From: Emydura subglobosa
Taxonomy: Eukaryota; Chordata; Testudines; Chelidae
Length of the DNA stretch: 64,000 nt
Assembly (NCBI GenBank): GCA_007922225.1
Contig: ML680053.1
Coordinates: forward strand, 11,983,036 to 12,047,035
Direction of reading: 5' to 3'
The position numbers were made by a program, and so were the translations under genes. Below are positions 43,564 to 55,315 of the stretch, one piece after another (the stretch's first letter is position 1; each line of letters opens with the position of its first letter). Under the pieces are notes generated by a model. That model was not told the DNA's origin and made no database searches. It saw only the letters and a program-made list of their open reading frames with translations.

Positions 43564-43833
43564 AGGTATGTCCACATGGCAATTAAAAACTCGCAGTTGG
43601 CCCATGCCAACATGGGCTCTTTGGACTCCTGGTAAGGGGCTGCTTAATTGCTCTGTAGATGTTCAGGCCTGGGCTGGAGCCCAGGACCTAGGACCCTGTG
43701 AGGTGGGAAGGTCCAACAGCTCAGGTCAGAACGTCTACACGACAATTAAACAGCCCCTTTGCCTGAGCCCCGCGAGCCTGAGAGAGCTGGCATGGGCCAG
43801 CTGTGGTTGTCTAATTGATGTGTAGACATACCC
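43564..43833. mobile_element. Complete 270-bp MITE with TTA target duplication
   Basis: Left end AGGTATGTCCACATG and right end ATGTGTAGACATACCC form terminal inverted repeats. TTA occurs at 43561-43563 and 43834-43836, as for PIF/Harbinger-like elements. The interior is an imperfect palindrome: TTGGCCCATGCCAACATGGG against GGCATGGGCCAGCTG, and AGGGGCTGCTTAATTGCTCTGTAGA against TCTACACGACAATTAAACAGCCCC. No coding capacity. This is the best-bounded copy of the GGGTATGTC family in the window. Confidence 0.8.
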
Positions 43834-43836
43834 TTA

Positions 43837-44570
43837 GCCAGAGCTCTGAGGGCTAGCTCATGATCAGGTAGGACTTCCTGCTGCCAGTCTGCCTCTCACT
43901 GGAGGAGGGGAATGCTGTGCAACACCCCATCCCTGCCCAAGTGTGGGCAGGGGATTTGATAGAGGCTGCCTGGTTGGTTCTGGGCCAATAGGCAGGTGCA
44001 GGGGTTGTGCTGGCAGGAGGCCACGTGGAAGAGGCAGGAATCACACACTGCTGCTGTGGTAGGGAGAAAACCCAAGCAGAGACTGAGCCCAAAGCTGTGA
44101 GTTTGGCCCAGAGAGCTGCCTGACTGCACAGCTGCAACCAGTCTGGCAGAGAGATCCAGATCTAGCAGAGGGAGCCTTGACCAGCACTATGACCACCTGG
44201 CAATGTGGCAGAGACTGCATCTGATCACTCTGAGCTAGCACTGCAGCCCCTGCAAGAGAACGAGGCTGAAGGCAGCTTGGACCACATACGTCTATTTTTG
44301 GGTGTTAGGATCGTTCTGTTATTTAAATGTCAGGGACTCAGTGCATTTTGTTATTGCTGGCTTTGCATGTGACTTCCCACAGGGGCTCCTAACTGGATCA
44401 TTTTAATGACTGTGGTTCTGTCTCTGCCTCCTTGGTGGCAGACTAAATCATTAGTATGTGTCGGAGTGAAGCATTTATTTCTGGGTAAATTCCTGACTTC
44501 CCAAAGGAAGGGAACCAAGAGATTTGGCTGAGTGAGAGGCAAATGAGGTTCCGTCACATCATTACCCATG
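43837..44570. other. GC-richer unclassified repeat-like block
   Basis: 43870-44300 is G/C-richer than its surroundings. It holds open frames on one strand (43853-44137, 43896-44129) that overlap in different frames and look like composition artefacts. The texture (ACTCAGTGCATTTTGTTATTGCTGGC, ACAGGGGCTCCTAACTGG) suggests an LTR, but ends cannot be fixed. Confidence 0.35.
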
Positions 44571-47354
44571 GGCCGGAATTTGGGGGCAGCTTATTAACTG
44601 TTGTGCCCATCACTGTCTCATATTTGTAATTCAGGTAAGATGACGTTGCTCTAGGAACAATATGTATCCTAATGTTAAAGCCTTTAAAATGTTCAACCTC
44701 TAATGCTGCATTAACGTAGGGCCCAAATCTGCAAATACATATTACTAGAGTCTCATATAAATTACAGGAAAGAAACCGATTCATCAGGTTTCACCAGTTT
44801 AGCTAATTTAGTGAACCCAAGAAAATAGTATAAGAGGTTTGCAGATCTTGGAAATCTGCAAGGCTCACCCATCGCCAGTAACAGTCTTGAATAATTTGAA
44901 CAAATTGGTTTGGCACACTTTGTACTTTCAATAAACCATGCTGGCCCTTCTTATGATGCTTTGCCAGTGTTTCCTTTTGATCTATAGTTTTAAAAAATGT
45001 TCTCCAATTGATGTCAATTAATGTCAACGTGACTGCTCTCTGTTTTCCCACCATGTCTTAAAGCCTTTTAGAATAAAGGTCAGTGGACTGTAATATAATG
45101 TCTGCCCATATCCACCCAACCCTACACATTCTTTGGGTGTAGCCAGCAGAGCAATTCAAGAGATATCTTAACTAGTGCTTGAGGCCTTGGAAAAATTCAA
45201 GGTGTATTACTGTTTTTGGAATGCCTATTGAGAAACAATTATTAGCTGGAAGAAAGCCACTTTTTCTTGGGAAGATTAAAAAATAATGGATCATAGTTCT
45301 AGGATTAGTGGGGCTATGCCTTTGGCAAGAACTGTTCTCTTTCTCTCTCTCTCCTATAGACAAGAAAGAGATCTAGAAAGATATATCTAAGAATACCACT
45401 TATAGCTGTTTATTTTATTCTTATTGGTAGTCTGTAACTTTGAGAGAGTAATTACATTTGCTACTCCTCATTTGCCTATCTTTGCTAGTGAGATTGAAAT
45501 GAATCTGCATAGCTAGAACTAGGTGCTGAAATGGTAATGACTTCCTGTCAGAGGCCAGGGATGATGATCTTTTTGCAGTGGTGCCTTTCATTGTTATATC
45601 TGTAATTGCTTCATGTTGCCAGAATTGGAGAGCCTTGAGGATATAACTACAAATACTTAGAAATTGCAGAGAAGGATTTGTTTAGTTTCACTCTTGTTGC
45701 ATGTGGCTTTGATTTCTGCCTGTCTGAGAATGTCAATACACATCTAAGGATGCGAGGATAGAAAACCTACCCTTACATTTTCCAGTCTATAGAAAATACC
45801 TTACAAGGGGACGCTTTGGTAAGGGGCCAGCTGAGGTATAGCTGCTTGAGCACAATGCTTGGAATCAAACCACAAGAGCGAGGGAACTGTTCTGTTAAAT
45901 TGCAAGTCCATAAACCTGTAATCAGAGGAAGGTGTCATTACTTTAGAACATATGTCAGCAATTCAGTGTGGTGCCTTTGCAAACTCAATAGAATGGCTTC
46001 TAAAGCCAATCATAGTTCCTGACTCCTAAGACGAACAGGACCCAAGAATGCAACGGAGATAGCAGGCTCAGCCTTGTGGGTAGGATGGAGATATAACGCT
46101 CTTCCAGTCAATCCTGTAGCTGGGTGGCTCCAGAGACAGCTGCATTCAACTGCCCTTAATCAGAAGAACTTCATTCAGGTTGATGTGAGCCCTTTTGAGG
46201 AGAAGGATGAATAAGAATCCCAAAGATCCTCCTATTAAAAACAAACTAGACACTTTCCTACAATCATTCTTGAAACTCCCTGTGCCTGCTGCCATGCCTC
46301 ACCGATCAAAATGATTTCCAGTGCAGTGAAAAAGCCATTGGATCAAACGGGCTGATTTCCTCCATTCTCTCTCCTAATTAAAATTCTTCTCTGTGACACA
46401 GTATAAAATACAAGACACAGTAATAATCCAAGGTCATTTTTGTGCTGCATAAAATGCATGAAGTGTCACACTTCTTAGGAATATCTAGCAGAGCACACAT
46501 GTTCCTTCCCTGTGTTTACCATTGTGTGATATCTGAGCTTGAAGGACAACTTTCTGCCTTTGTCAAATACACTTTGTCAAAGGAAAGGAAAGATGTTGAA
46601 GTCTGAGTAAGCCTCTGAACAGCACAGAAAATTCTCTATAATCAAAAATGCATCTAATCTTTTAAATGCATGAATGATGGGGAATATGTAACATTAATAA
46701 AATATACTACTTGCTATCTGCATATATATGTTTAATGATCAGAGTGCATTGAACCTTCTGTGGGATCAGTACATTCTGAGTGTGTTACTGTAGGTGGGAT
46801 AACTCTAATGAAATTTTATGTGAGTTAAGCTGCAGTGGGTTATTTATAAAATAAAATGTATTAGAATAACAACAAAACCCTTATAATGAACAGGTGGTAT
46901 TGAAAAATGAAGGCCATCAAAAACGAAACCATGTGAAGTGTATTTTTGACAAAAAAACTACATCATCATGCACAAGCCATTTATTCTAGTATCTGTATTA
47001 ATTCTGGCATGTCATTCCAAAAATTAGATTGAAACGATGAAAAATGAACAAATATTCCAGTGTAGTGGTAGCAACACAATAGTTATGGTTGGGAAAGCTC
47101 CTTCGTTATAAGCTCCTGTTTTCAGACTCATATGTTTCTGAAAATAGTTTATTTCTTGGGATGAAGTTTCCTATGCTTATTCTCAGTGCATTGGACAAGG
47201 TTTTGGAGAAACATTGGTAAAATTATGAACAGCTGTCTTTGAGAGAGGTGTTTTGCATCAGTTATTATTTCAGATGCTCTTATTGTGTAAAAAATATATT
47301 TTTAGAAAGCTTCTTTTTGAAATCTATTATGGTGATTATTTTGTAATTGCAGTA
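44571..47354. other. Long unassigned stretch
   Basis: 2.8 kb of AT-rich sequence with no recognised gene, RNA or repeat apart from a CT-rich run near 45338-45354. Confidence 0.4.
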
Positions 47355-47420
47355 TCCCAACTGAGATTGTACATACACACAATAATAGACAGTCCTGTCC
47401 CAAAGAGATTACAATCACAG
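47355..47420 (-). mobile_element. CORE-SINE tail scrap
   Basis: GTACATACACACAATAATAGACAGTCCTGTCCCAAAGAGATTACAATC is an antisense SINE tail. Confidence 0.55.
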
Positions 47421-47668
47421 CAGATTTTATTTCAGAAGTAGGTAGTATTTGAGTAATGTTTTACTTCAAACTCCTCTGTCTGCAGTTCGTGCATCCACCT
47501 CCTCTAATTTTCTACCAGGTTCCCCTCCAGACTGATGGATTTAGATGGCTTAATTTGCTACATTTTTTTCCCAAAGATTCCATTTTCTTCTGATGATACT
47601 AATGGTGTGGCTCAGAGAAGTGCCAGTTAAAGACTGATCTTTGGTCTTTATTTCCTGGTTCTGGTGAT
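47421..47668. other. Unassigned spacer
   Basis: Nothing recognised. Confidence 0.4.
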
Positions 47669-48760
47669 GTAACACAGGGCAAAGTTACAAAAAATGTAAT
47701 ACCCTGTTCCATGACAGGGGTCAGTGTCTACAAACGCCAGTGGCTACCATTACTTCTAGCCCCAACTTAGAGGGTTTGCAAGGACTGAAGATCATAGGGA
47801 TTTCAATGCCAGCTGTAGATCCATCCCACACACTGCCACAGGGGAAAGGTAGATTCCCTCCAACCTCCAATCCCTGGAGAGTTCCTCACTGTAAAAGAGC
47901 ACTCAATTCTTGAGACTCTCTAGACAGTGGGGTGTGGTTCTGCAGTCTTTTTCCTTGCCCTGATCACCCGCTACACACTGCCAGCTGACCGTGGCAGGTC
48001 TTCAACGGCTTGGTTCTGCTGCCAACTCAAAAAGTCTGGATGATCACTTTGTGGGGTATTAAAAGGTCCAATAAATAAAGAAATGCTTTGCCCTCACTAG
48101 AGTCTTCAGCCCTGGCTCTGGGACCTTTAAATTCAGCCCTTGGTTTGGGCTCTCAAATAAGGCCTATCCCCTTCTTGAGGGTTACCTGTGGCTAGTAGGG
48201 ATGGGCCCACTTACTACTCTGGGTTCCAGTCCGGTGACCCTATGCACTGCAGCCACATACTGCTTACTCCAATTCTTCACTGATAGTTCCATGGGCCTCT
48301 TCCCACCAGCCCCTTTTATCTCCAGGCCTATCTCAGGGCCAATTTCATCAGGTTCTTCTCTCTCTGTCGTGTGTGCGTGTGCATGTGCATGCAATCCCCT
48401 CTATGAAGTTCAGCCAGCCATAGCCTCTGTCTAATTATAAGGCTCCTTTGGTCAGAGAAGGCACCCTTCCTCACTCCTCTGGCTCCAGTCAGGGACTGAC
48501 CTGCTAACACCAGGCAGCTCCTTTTATCCGGGCCAGCAGCACACTGATTGCCTGTTGCTAGCCCCTCTAGCTCTTGGAGGACCAGGCTGCTTCCAGACCG
48601 TCCTCTCTAGGCAAGCTTGGAGGACTCACCTTCAGTGTTCTTTTCCTCAGAGCTTGCTGCTTCCTGGGGTGGGGTGCAGTAGGATTGTGGGGCCCCCACC
48701 AGGGAGCCACAAAGGCTTAATACACCCCTTCACACTCACACACTTCATTTTCTAAAGCTT
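47669..48760. mobile_element. Probable LTR-like or retroviral-derived non-coding block
   Basis: A GC-richer, C-rich stretch beginning TGTAACACAGGGCAAAGTTAC, with ACTACTCTGGGTTCCAGTCCGGTGACCC (48213-48241) and CTCCTTTTATCCGGGCCAGCAG (48519-48540). It recalls antisense LTR sequences of reptile endogenous retroviruses. No gag, pol or env remnant is visible, and the right end is uncertain. A (TG)n-like run lies at 48368-48392. Confidence 0.35.
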
Positions 48761-50054
48761 TGTGCAGGAGGAAACAGAGAAAGGTGTTTGACACACAATG
48801 TACAGGGTGATGAGATGAGCAATAGCAGAATTGGTGCAAACGTACTTAATTGGGCCTTCAGCCTCTTTTTTGCTAAAAATCAAATTGGGAGAAACCTAAA
48901 GGGTTTGTTTATTCCATTGTTTGGATGTGATTATCATAAATCATCTAGAAACCTTATAAAAATGAATTTCTTAAGGGAAGGAGACACTGACCTAGGTGAA
49001 AATGGTGCAGACATCAAGAAATTTGGTGCATGCAAACCACAAACAGAACGGACCTTTTAACATAAAGAACATTACTAAAACTCCCCAAGAATTTGTGAAC
49101 CTTTATTGATAATCAGCCCATGTAAACCAGCCTGAAAGATTTGAGGTAAATTATTCAGATGATGATGATTAAAAATAATTGGAGTTCTGTTAATACTGTT
49201 CTGTTAAATTAAAAAGGAAGAGAACTGTGATAAGATATGAAAAGAGTTTTTAAAGGTTCAAATAAGCTAATTACATTTGATTCAATTAGTGATATAAAAC
49301 TTAACAATGTTTTCATTTTGTTAAGAAATAAACACACCAGTGCATTGGCATTTCTAGCTTTTCCACAGGACATTCACCCACAAATCCCTGAATTAAATTA
49401 GTTGAACTACGGAACAGATTTCTGGATTTGCACTTTAATAAACTACCTTAGAGAAACTTTTTGTGAAATGAGAAAAATGAAGTTTAGTCTTAGCTTCTTT
49501 CTTCCATATAAAAATTATGTAGATTGTTGTACAGACATTTGAATGGGGGTGAAGTGGAGAGGGGTCTATCCTGTGGAATCATAACTCATGTGAAGAGAAT
49601 GCTTACCCTTAAATATGTCAACACAAAGAAATATAGCTTAAAGTTATAAAATGATTATATTGGAACCTTAACTTTAAGATGATGTCAGGAAAAATAATAT
49701 TAATGGGTCAAATACATCCCTGATGTAACTCTAATCAAGTCAAAAGAGGATTATAAAATTCTATTTGTCTGAGGCAAGTCAAGTAAAATATTAATTTTTC
49801 ATGACCATTTATCATCATGGTAAAATGCAGGTGATCAGATTTTTGGGCATGGGCTGGTAGATTTTCATGACTATTTTGCAAAGCTGCAACTGAATGAAAA
49901 CAAAGAAATATTTTGGCTCAAAAAATTAGCAGCAAAATGAATGTCGTGCAGAAGGCAACGTGAAACTGAAGGACTTAAAAGGGTTAGTTCCGTTGTTATT
50001 CTGATGTCAAGAAGACGGACACTATGTTGTCCAAAGGGCACTGAGGCAAGATAG
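48761..50054. other. Unassigned AT-rich stretch
   Basis: 49140-49460 is AT-rich and repeat-free (ATAAGCTAATTACATTTGATTC, TGATGATGATTAAAAATAATTGG) and is a possible conserved non-coding element. No gene recognised. Confidence 0.35.
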
Positions 50055-50395
50055 AGAGTCATAGAGTTCAAGGCCAGAAGGAAGCACTCATCTAGTCTGA
50101 CATCCTGTATATCACAGGCCGCCAACGCCACCCAGTATCTGCACACTAAACCAAACAATGGAAATGAGACCAAAGTAGATGAGACCCACAAGAGACTAGA
50201 CTATTATGTGTCACAGTCAGAGAATAGGAGGGACCAAGACGCACCAGTGCCCAAGGCCCCATGCAATGGGAGGGAAATGACTAAATGAGATATGCCCAGA
50301 TAATCCTGGCAAGTGACCTACACCCACATGCTGCAGAAAGTGAACAATCCCCAAGTCACTGTCAATCTGACCTGAATAACAGATCCCTTCCTGCT
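50055..50395 (-). mobile_element. CR1 3' UTR, long-UTR subfamily (minus)
   Basis: AGTCATAGAGTTCAAGGCCAGAAGG...TCATCTAGTCTGACATCCTGTATATCACAGGCC, then GGAGACTAGAC-like, GAGAATAGGAGGGACC and CAGATAATCCTGGCAAGTGACC phrases in the order of an antisense CR1 UTR. The 133-codon minus frame overlapping it (50217-50618) is a shadow. Confidence 0.8.
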
Positions 50396-50811
50396 TCTTC
50401 AAACTGCCGACTCTTGCAGCTCCATCCAGCTCCCTGAAATTTTGCCTTTCTGCTAGGCACCATTGAATGCCCCAGAAGTCTGACCCCCATTGCAATATTT
50501 TTCTTTTTTCTTGGCATGGCTTGACAGATATTGATTTTAACAATAACTTGGATGACTTGTGGCTATCACCTTGCCTGACTTCTACATCAGAGCAACCACA
50601 GTTGCTAATCTCTTCCACAGTCTTCAGTGAAGGCTTGAGGGCATATCATCTGTCATTCCCTTCTTTCTCTTCCCACACCCTCCTCACTCACTGCTCTCCA
50701 GAGAATACTCCTTCTCTGTTCCATTTGTGAGCTGAACTCTCACTCTTTATTTTCTCACTCTTCCAGTCCTTCAGCAGAGCATGTTGGGTAAAACTTTCAA
50801 AAGGGTATAAA
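50396..50811. other. Unassigned stretch
   Basis: Nothing recognised. Confidence 0.4.
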
Positions 50812-50943
50812 GGCCAGATTTACAAATATATTTAGGTGCTCAATGATGCAGATAGGTGCCTGGCACGATTTATAAAAGTGCCTATGCAGATTAAGTCCTT
50901 AACTCTCTTTTGCAAATCAGTGGGAGTTAGGCATCCAACTCAC
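50812..50943. mobile_element. GCCTAA/TTAGGC palindromic-family fragment
   Basis: CCAGATTTACAAATATATTTAGGTGC...GATAGGTGCCTGGCAC...AAGTGCCTATGCAGATTAAG...GTGGGAGTTAGGCATCC. Confidence 0.5.
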
Positions 50944-50946
50944 TTA

Positions 50947-51202
50947 GGGTATATCTACACTGCATAGTTTGATTGCAGCTCATATAGACAAGATAGCGTT
51001 AAGCTAGCTAGTTCAGACACTGGAGCAGTGAAACTATGGCTGCACAAACCTGCCCAGAACTCTGGGTAATTACTTGTGGGGATTGCCTGCGCTGAACAAA
51101 CAGCATGCTGCCATGACTTCCCTGGTCCAGAATCTGAGCTAGCTAGATGAAAGTTAATTTAAGTATGTCTACACAAACTGAAATCACGCCCTGTTGGGTC
51201 TG
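50947..51202. mobile_element. GGGTATGTC-type MITE
   Basis: Left end GGGTATATCTACACTGC preceded by TTA. GATAGCGTTAAGCTAGCTAG is mirrored by CTGAGCTAGCTAGATG, and the right part has AGTATGTCTACACAAACTG...ATCACGCCC. The extreme right end is missing or diverged. Confidence 0.6.
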
Positions 51203-52056
51203 GAGTAGGAGCTTCTGGGAGGAATCACACAGATGCTGCATGTAGTTTTAAATTACGATTCGACTGACCACTCGTTTAATCCAGCAGCACACACAACACA
51301 ATATTATGCAGCTTCTCTAACCATAACTAACTGAACTCTGCAGTGGAAACCCAAAACTTGGAATGGACTCTTGTGACCTGGCTTCTATATTAAATACTTT
51401 AAAAGAAAAATCTCACTAGGCACCTCCCTGGTTTTTTAGGCGCCTAAATCCCAGAAATACCATATTCAAAAGTAACACAGGCACTTAGGAGACCTAGTCT
51501 CATTGAAAGACTATGGAAAATTTTTACTCTAAGCCACCTCAGAGTCTGCATTGCTTGACTATTGGAACGTGCTTCTGAGGCACTGTGAGAAATTCAAGTA
51601 ACCAAGAAGAGCCCCTGCAATCCCAGAATATCCTTTAATCAGATTACTATTAGTATTATTTTAAGATTAAATGTTTGTTATTCATTTCTTTAGAGTTATA
51701 CAGATATCCATTAAAAAGGAGAGATTTATCCTTTGCTTCTTAAATAGATAAGCATGAAACAGACCGGTAACCTTCCTGTAACCTGCTCCTTCAATCATCT
51801 ATCAGTTTAGCCACAGCCACAAGCAATAACCCAGCAGCATAAAATATATTAATATTTCCCACCTGAGCCTTCCCATTCCCTCATGGTTTGGGAAAACCAA
51901 TAGGTCTTACAGTATGCCTGAAGGCCAGTCTTTTAAAATAATTACGGGCCATGGTGGACGAATGAATTCCAGAGAGGGGAGGCTCTCCTGGGGAACACCT
52001 TGCCCGCTGTCCCCTCTATTCTATACGAGCAGGGCTGTCGCTCATCTGAATGCAGC
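51203..52056. other. Mostly unassigned, with a palindromic-family fragment
   Basis: 51415-51540 belongs to the GCCTAA/TTAGGC family (TTTTTTAGGCGCCTAAATCCC, CAGGCACTTAGGAGACCTAGTCTCATTG). The rest is not recognised. Confidence 0.45.
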
Positions 52057-52977
52057 TGTGACACACCTAGGGAGGTGGTTCTGACATAGGTAGGGGCCAG
52101 CCATTCAGGGCTGTTCTGGTCAAAATCAACACCTTCAAATCTACCCAGTAATTAATAATAAGTAGCTGGGCTTCTGCCAAAGGATCTTGTAGCAGGCTCT
52201 GTTCAGGGGCCAGCATGCCTAGTGGTCAGGCTGTGGCCAAACAGTCTCTGTGAGCCTTGAGGCAGGTCTTCTGGGCAGTCTGGGGGTCCAGCAACTGCGC
52301 CGCAGTTTGTCACCACCCGAGATTCCTCTGGGATCTCTCAGATAGCCAGGGGGAGGGAGGAGGAGAGGGAAGAATAGAGGGACCCAGGGCCTCCCTCTTC
52401 ACTGGGTCCGAGCCCAGGGCCCAAGGGGAGAGAGGGGAGGTGGCTCATTTGCTTCTGGATGCCACTCCAGATCAGACTCTCCTGCGCCACTTCCTACCTT
52501 CCCCGTTTCCCTTCAGTTTGGGTCATGGTCCCAAACTTCTCCTTAAAAACTTGGTCCCAAACTTCTGAGGCCACCAAGAGTGTCTCACACCACTGTCTTG
52601 GTGGTTCATCAGCTAGCAGGGGTGGGAGCGGGGAGGATAGTTTCCAGCTCATCCTCGGAGTCCAGTTTCCCCTGCCCCCTGAGTCAGGGGTAAGGGGATC
52701 CTGGCCACGTCTTACGCCTAGGCCCTGTCCTTCCCCTGTAGCGTGTTTCTACCTCAGGAACTGCACCTTCTGCAGGAACTGCACCTCAGGAACTGCAGCC
52801 TGTCTGCCTTCTTGCAGCCAGTCTCTTCTTCATGCTCACCCCAGACTGCCAGAGTTCCCTTTTAAGCAGGTCTCCATAGGCAGCATACCTGGCAGTTGCT
52901 GAATGGTGGGGCCTTCTTAGCCCAATACTGCCCCACCACTCCTTTTCCCTTACTGTGGGGTCTGTAAACCCATCACA
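52057..52977 (-). mobile_element. Probable solo LTR (minus), TGTGA...TCACA ends
   Basis: Read on the minus strand the block opens TGTGATGGGTTTACAGACCCC and closes GGTGTGTCACA, so the ends are TG...CA with a 5-bp TGTGA/TCACA inverted repeat. A TTAAAAGGGA word (minus, near 52858-52867) may be its TATA-like box. It is GC-rich (52250-52760). Internal short duplications occur: TGGTCCCAAACTTCT at 52526 and 52551, and CTCAGGAACTGCA at 52753 and 52785. The 147-codon plus frame 52459-52902 is not a gene. No flanking duplication is seen, which weakens the call. Confidence 0.45.
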
Positions 52978-53363
52978 GGTCTCAAAGCACTTTACACATG
53001 GTGGGGGATGGGAGGAGGACGGTAGCAATACAAACTTAGGTTGGGCTAAAATAGAGGCAAAGAAGCCCAGCCACACAGGAGCATCAGACCACCTCGCCCC
53101 CGGCAGGACTGTTTTTCACACAGAGCGAGTGGGCTACATGCCCCACACTATGCCCAATGGAGAGGCAGAGAGGGGGACCTGGCGTTCTCCTCACCCTGCC
53201 CACTCCATGCACCATGCTGTGGCACTGAGCTGGCAAGAGGGGAGTACACCTGTAAAGGGCTGCAGGAGGAGGAAACGGGGAAGGATGTGTGGCTGGTCAG
53301 GGCTTTTCTTGGGGCAGTGCTCCCATTTGAGCACTGACACAGGGTTCCTGTGTGCTGCATTTG
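52978..53363. other. GC-rich unassigned stretch
   Basis: CTCAAAGCACTTTACA near 52981 may be a MIR scrap. The 147-codon plus frame 52955-53398 and the minus frames below it are compositional. Confidence 0.4.
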
Positions 53364-53576
53364 GAGGTGTGATTGCAGCACACATAGCCCTGCTCTAATC
53401 AAGCCAACTCGGGTAACAACATCAGTGAAGCTGCAAGCCGGGCTGTAAACGCCTGCCTGGAACCCTGAGTACTTACTTAGCTGCGGCTAGCCTGTGCTGA
53501 AGTCCATGATTAAAGCTAGCTGGGAAATGCCTCCATGTGCTGTAATCGCACCTCCAGCCCCAGTGTAGACTTCCCC
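53364..53576. mobile_element. Palindromic MITE with GTGTAGAC right end
   Basis: GGAGGTGTGATTGCAGCACACAT (53364-53386) is mirrored by CATGTGCTGTAATCGCACCTCC (53534-53555), followed by the right end CCAGTGTAGACTTCCCC. Internal CTAGC/GCTAG pairs are typical of the family. Confidence 0.65.
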
Positions 53577-54299
53577 TCACTGAGTAGCACCTTACTGCTG
53601 AGCTGTCTCGTACATTCACTGGGCTTCATTCTCACTTCCACACTAAGACCTCAGTACAATGACAAATGGAAATGACATGGACGCCCCGTTTACACTGCCA
53701 GAATGGTACAAAGTGCTGTGAGCGTGAAGGACAGTTAGCGGCAAAACAAATAGGGAGTTAAGAATTTAGGGCCGGATTCTGCCGTCCTTACTGACATTGG
53801 TCCTGACTTCTAGTCACACCCAGCATTTTCCCTTGCCCATTTCCTGTCCCACTCTCCATTTCCCTCTTCATTGCTCACCGGTTTTCTCCTCTCCATTTTT
53901 CTTCCGTTCTTTCCTTCTTTCTCTTCGCCCATATACATGGAAAAGATTAAATGTACCATGTGTCTCTTTTTAGCATCTGTCTGCCTGCTCTACTCATCGG
54001 CCTTTCTCGGTGGGTGGGTTGGTTGCTGTTTGAAATTTAACATTTCCTTATGAAGTCAAATCAGAGAGTAACTTTCAATACTCCTGAACTGAACTGAACT
54101 AGAAGTTAAACTTTAAGGAGGCCAGCTGCCTCTGAATCCAATGCAGGCGGAAGGGGCAATGTGATTTGTCTCTCTAAGGTTTCACTGCCCTTCTCCTCAA
54201 TAGACTAAACATCAAGGAACCACCACCTATATCCACCACCACAGCTTTCCAGAAGGTTGAGCTTCTTGCGCAGTCTTATTCAACTGTGTCCATGCTGTG
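53577..54299. other. Unassigned stretch
   Basis: 53768-53825 has a palindromic scrap (GGGCCGGATTCTGCC). A CTGAACTGAACTGAACTAG run lies at 54084-54102. Nothing else. Confidence 0.4.
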
Positions 54300-54367
54300 G
54301 GACTGGTACCAGATCAGCTATACTGGTATAGTTAAGGCAATAAAACTTTCTAGTGTAGACAAGCCCT
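54300..54367. mobile_element. MITE right-end fragment
   Basis: ACTGGTATAGTTAAGGCAATAAAACTTTCTAGTGTAGACAAGCCCT is the right end of the GGGCTTGTCTACAC family. The left end is absent. Confidence 0.6.
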
Positions 54368-55264
54368 ATGAGAGATGACTTGTCATTTCTGGAAGTATGT
54401 ACTCTGCCACCAAGTTAAATCAGCAGTTTGTCTAGCAAGGTGGCTCTTGATCTTTTTCCATCCTTGGGCCCTTCTCATAACCAGCTGGAGCCCCCCCGCC
54501 CCTTTCTGTTTAGTAAGATGGGAAGGGCATGATAATATTGACTCCCTGACACCTGAAGTCTGCAGTCCCTGGCCTGGTCTACAAATGCAGTGAAATTCAG
54601 CAGCAGTTGACAGGAGATACACGAGCTATGTTGACTTCCTAAATTCTAATTAGTGCGGTGTTCCCACTATGCTGCGCCGATGGGAAATGCCCTTCCGTCC
54701 GTCGCAGCCTTAATCTTTTTCCAGGGTAGATTTATTCAGTCGGCTTCTGGTTTGATTGAACGAGCCTCCATTTCCATTCAATTGATCCCGAAGAATTGAT
54801 CTGATGGTGCCGAATTTGCTGCCATGAGTGAAGACATACCCCCTGTTCTAGCATGGCTCAATAAAACCTGACTTCCCTTCCTCTTCTCTTTATTCCTTAA
54901 AATAATAATAATAAAAAGAGCAGGATACTCTTATTTTTTCAGGACAGCATCCCGAAATGTCACATGATGGGAAGAATGAGTAGATGGTCTCTTTGGGATT
55001 AGCCATGTGAACACAGGAGATGAATTTTAGATGTTCAGAGATTTCTTTTGATATTCAGATCACTTGGACAATCTATTTCTATAGAAGACTGAAGTTCTTC
55101 CTTGTTATATTTTCCGTAAATTAGACCAACACTTTTGGCTGGTGCCTACAGTTTGAACAAGCTAGTAACCATCAAAGACAAAGATCATGAATGAAAGCTA
55201 TTCTTCATGATGGAACAGCAATTAGATTAGATTGTTTTTTCTTTTATTTTCTATTTTCTTACAG
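54368..55264. other. Unassigned stretch
   Basis: No recognised repeat or gene. 55200-55264 ends in a strong polypyrimidine tract (see the exon candidate). Confidence 0.4.
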
Positions 55265-55315
55265 AGAAGACATGAAAAGTTTGACCCAGAGGTTATGTGC
55301 TGCAAATGAATTTGG
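55265..55315 (+). other. Candidate 51-nt symmetric micro-exon
   Basis: A long pyrimidine tract ending TTTCTATTTTCTTACAG (55248-55264) forms a near-ideal splice acceptor. 51 nt later there is a GT donor (TTTGG/GTATTT) followed by a T-rich intronic stretch. One frame is open across the segment, entering with one base and leaving with two, so inclusion would add 17 codons without shifting frame (EDMKSLTQRLCAANEF). Weak donor plus downstream U-rich sequence is typical of regulated neural exons. The surrounding 250 bp is repeat-free. I do not recognise the protein and see no other exons, so chance remains the main alternative. Confidence 0.25.

Noticed and set aside
50217..50618. 133-codon minus-strand open frame
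   Set aside because: Half of it is antisense CR1 3' UTR, which is non-coding. No recognisable domain.
52459..53398. Two 147-codon plus-strand open frames (52459-52902, 52955-53398)
   Set aside because: The longest non-CR1 frames in the window, but they lie in GC-rich LTR-like and MITE-flanking DNA, have opposite-strand frames of similar length, and show no domain or splice context.
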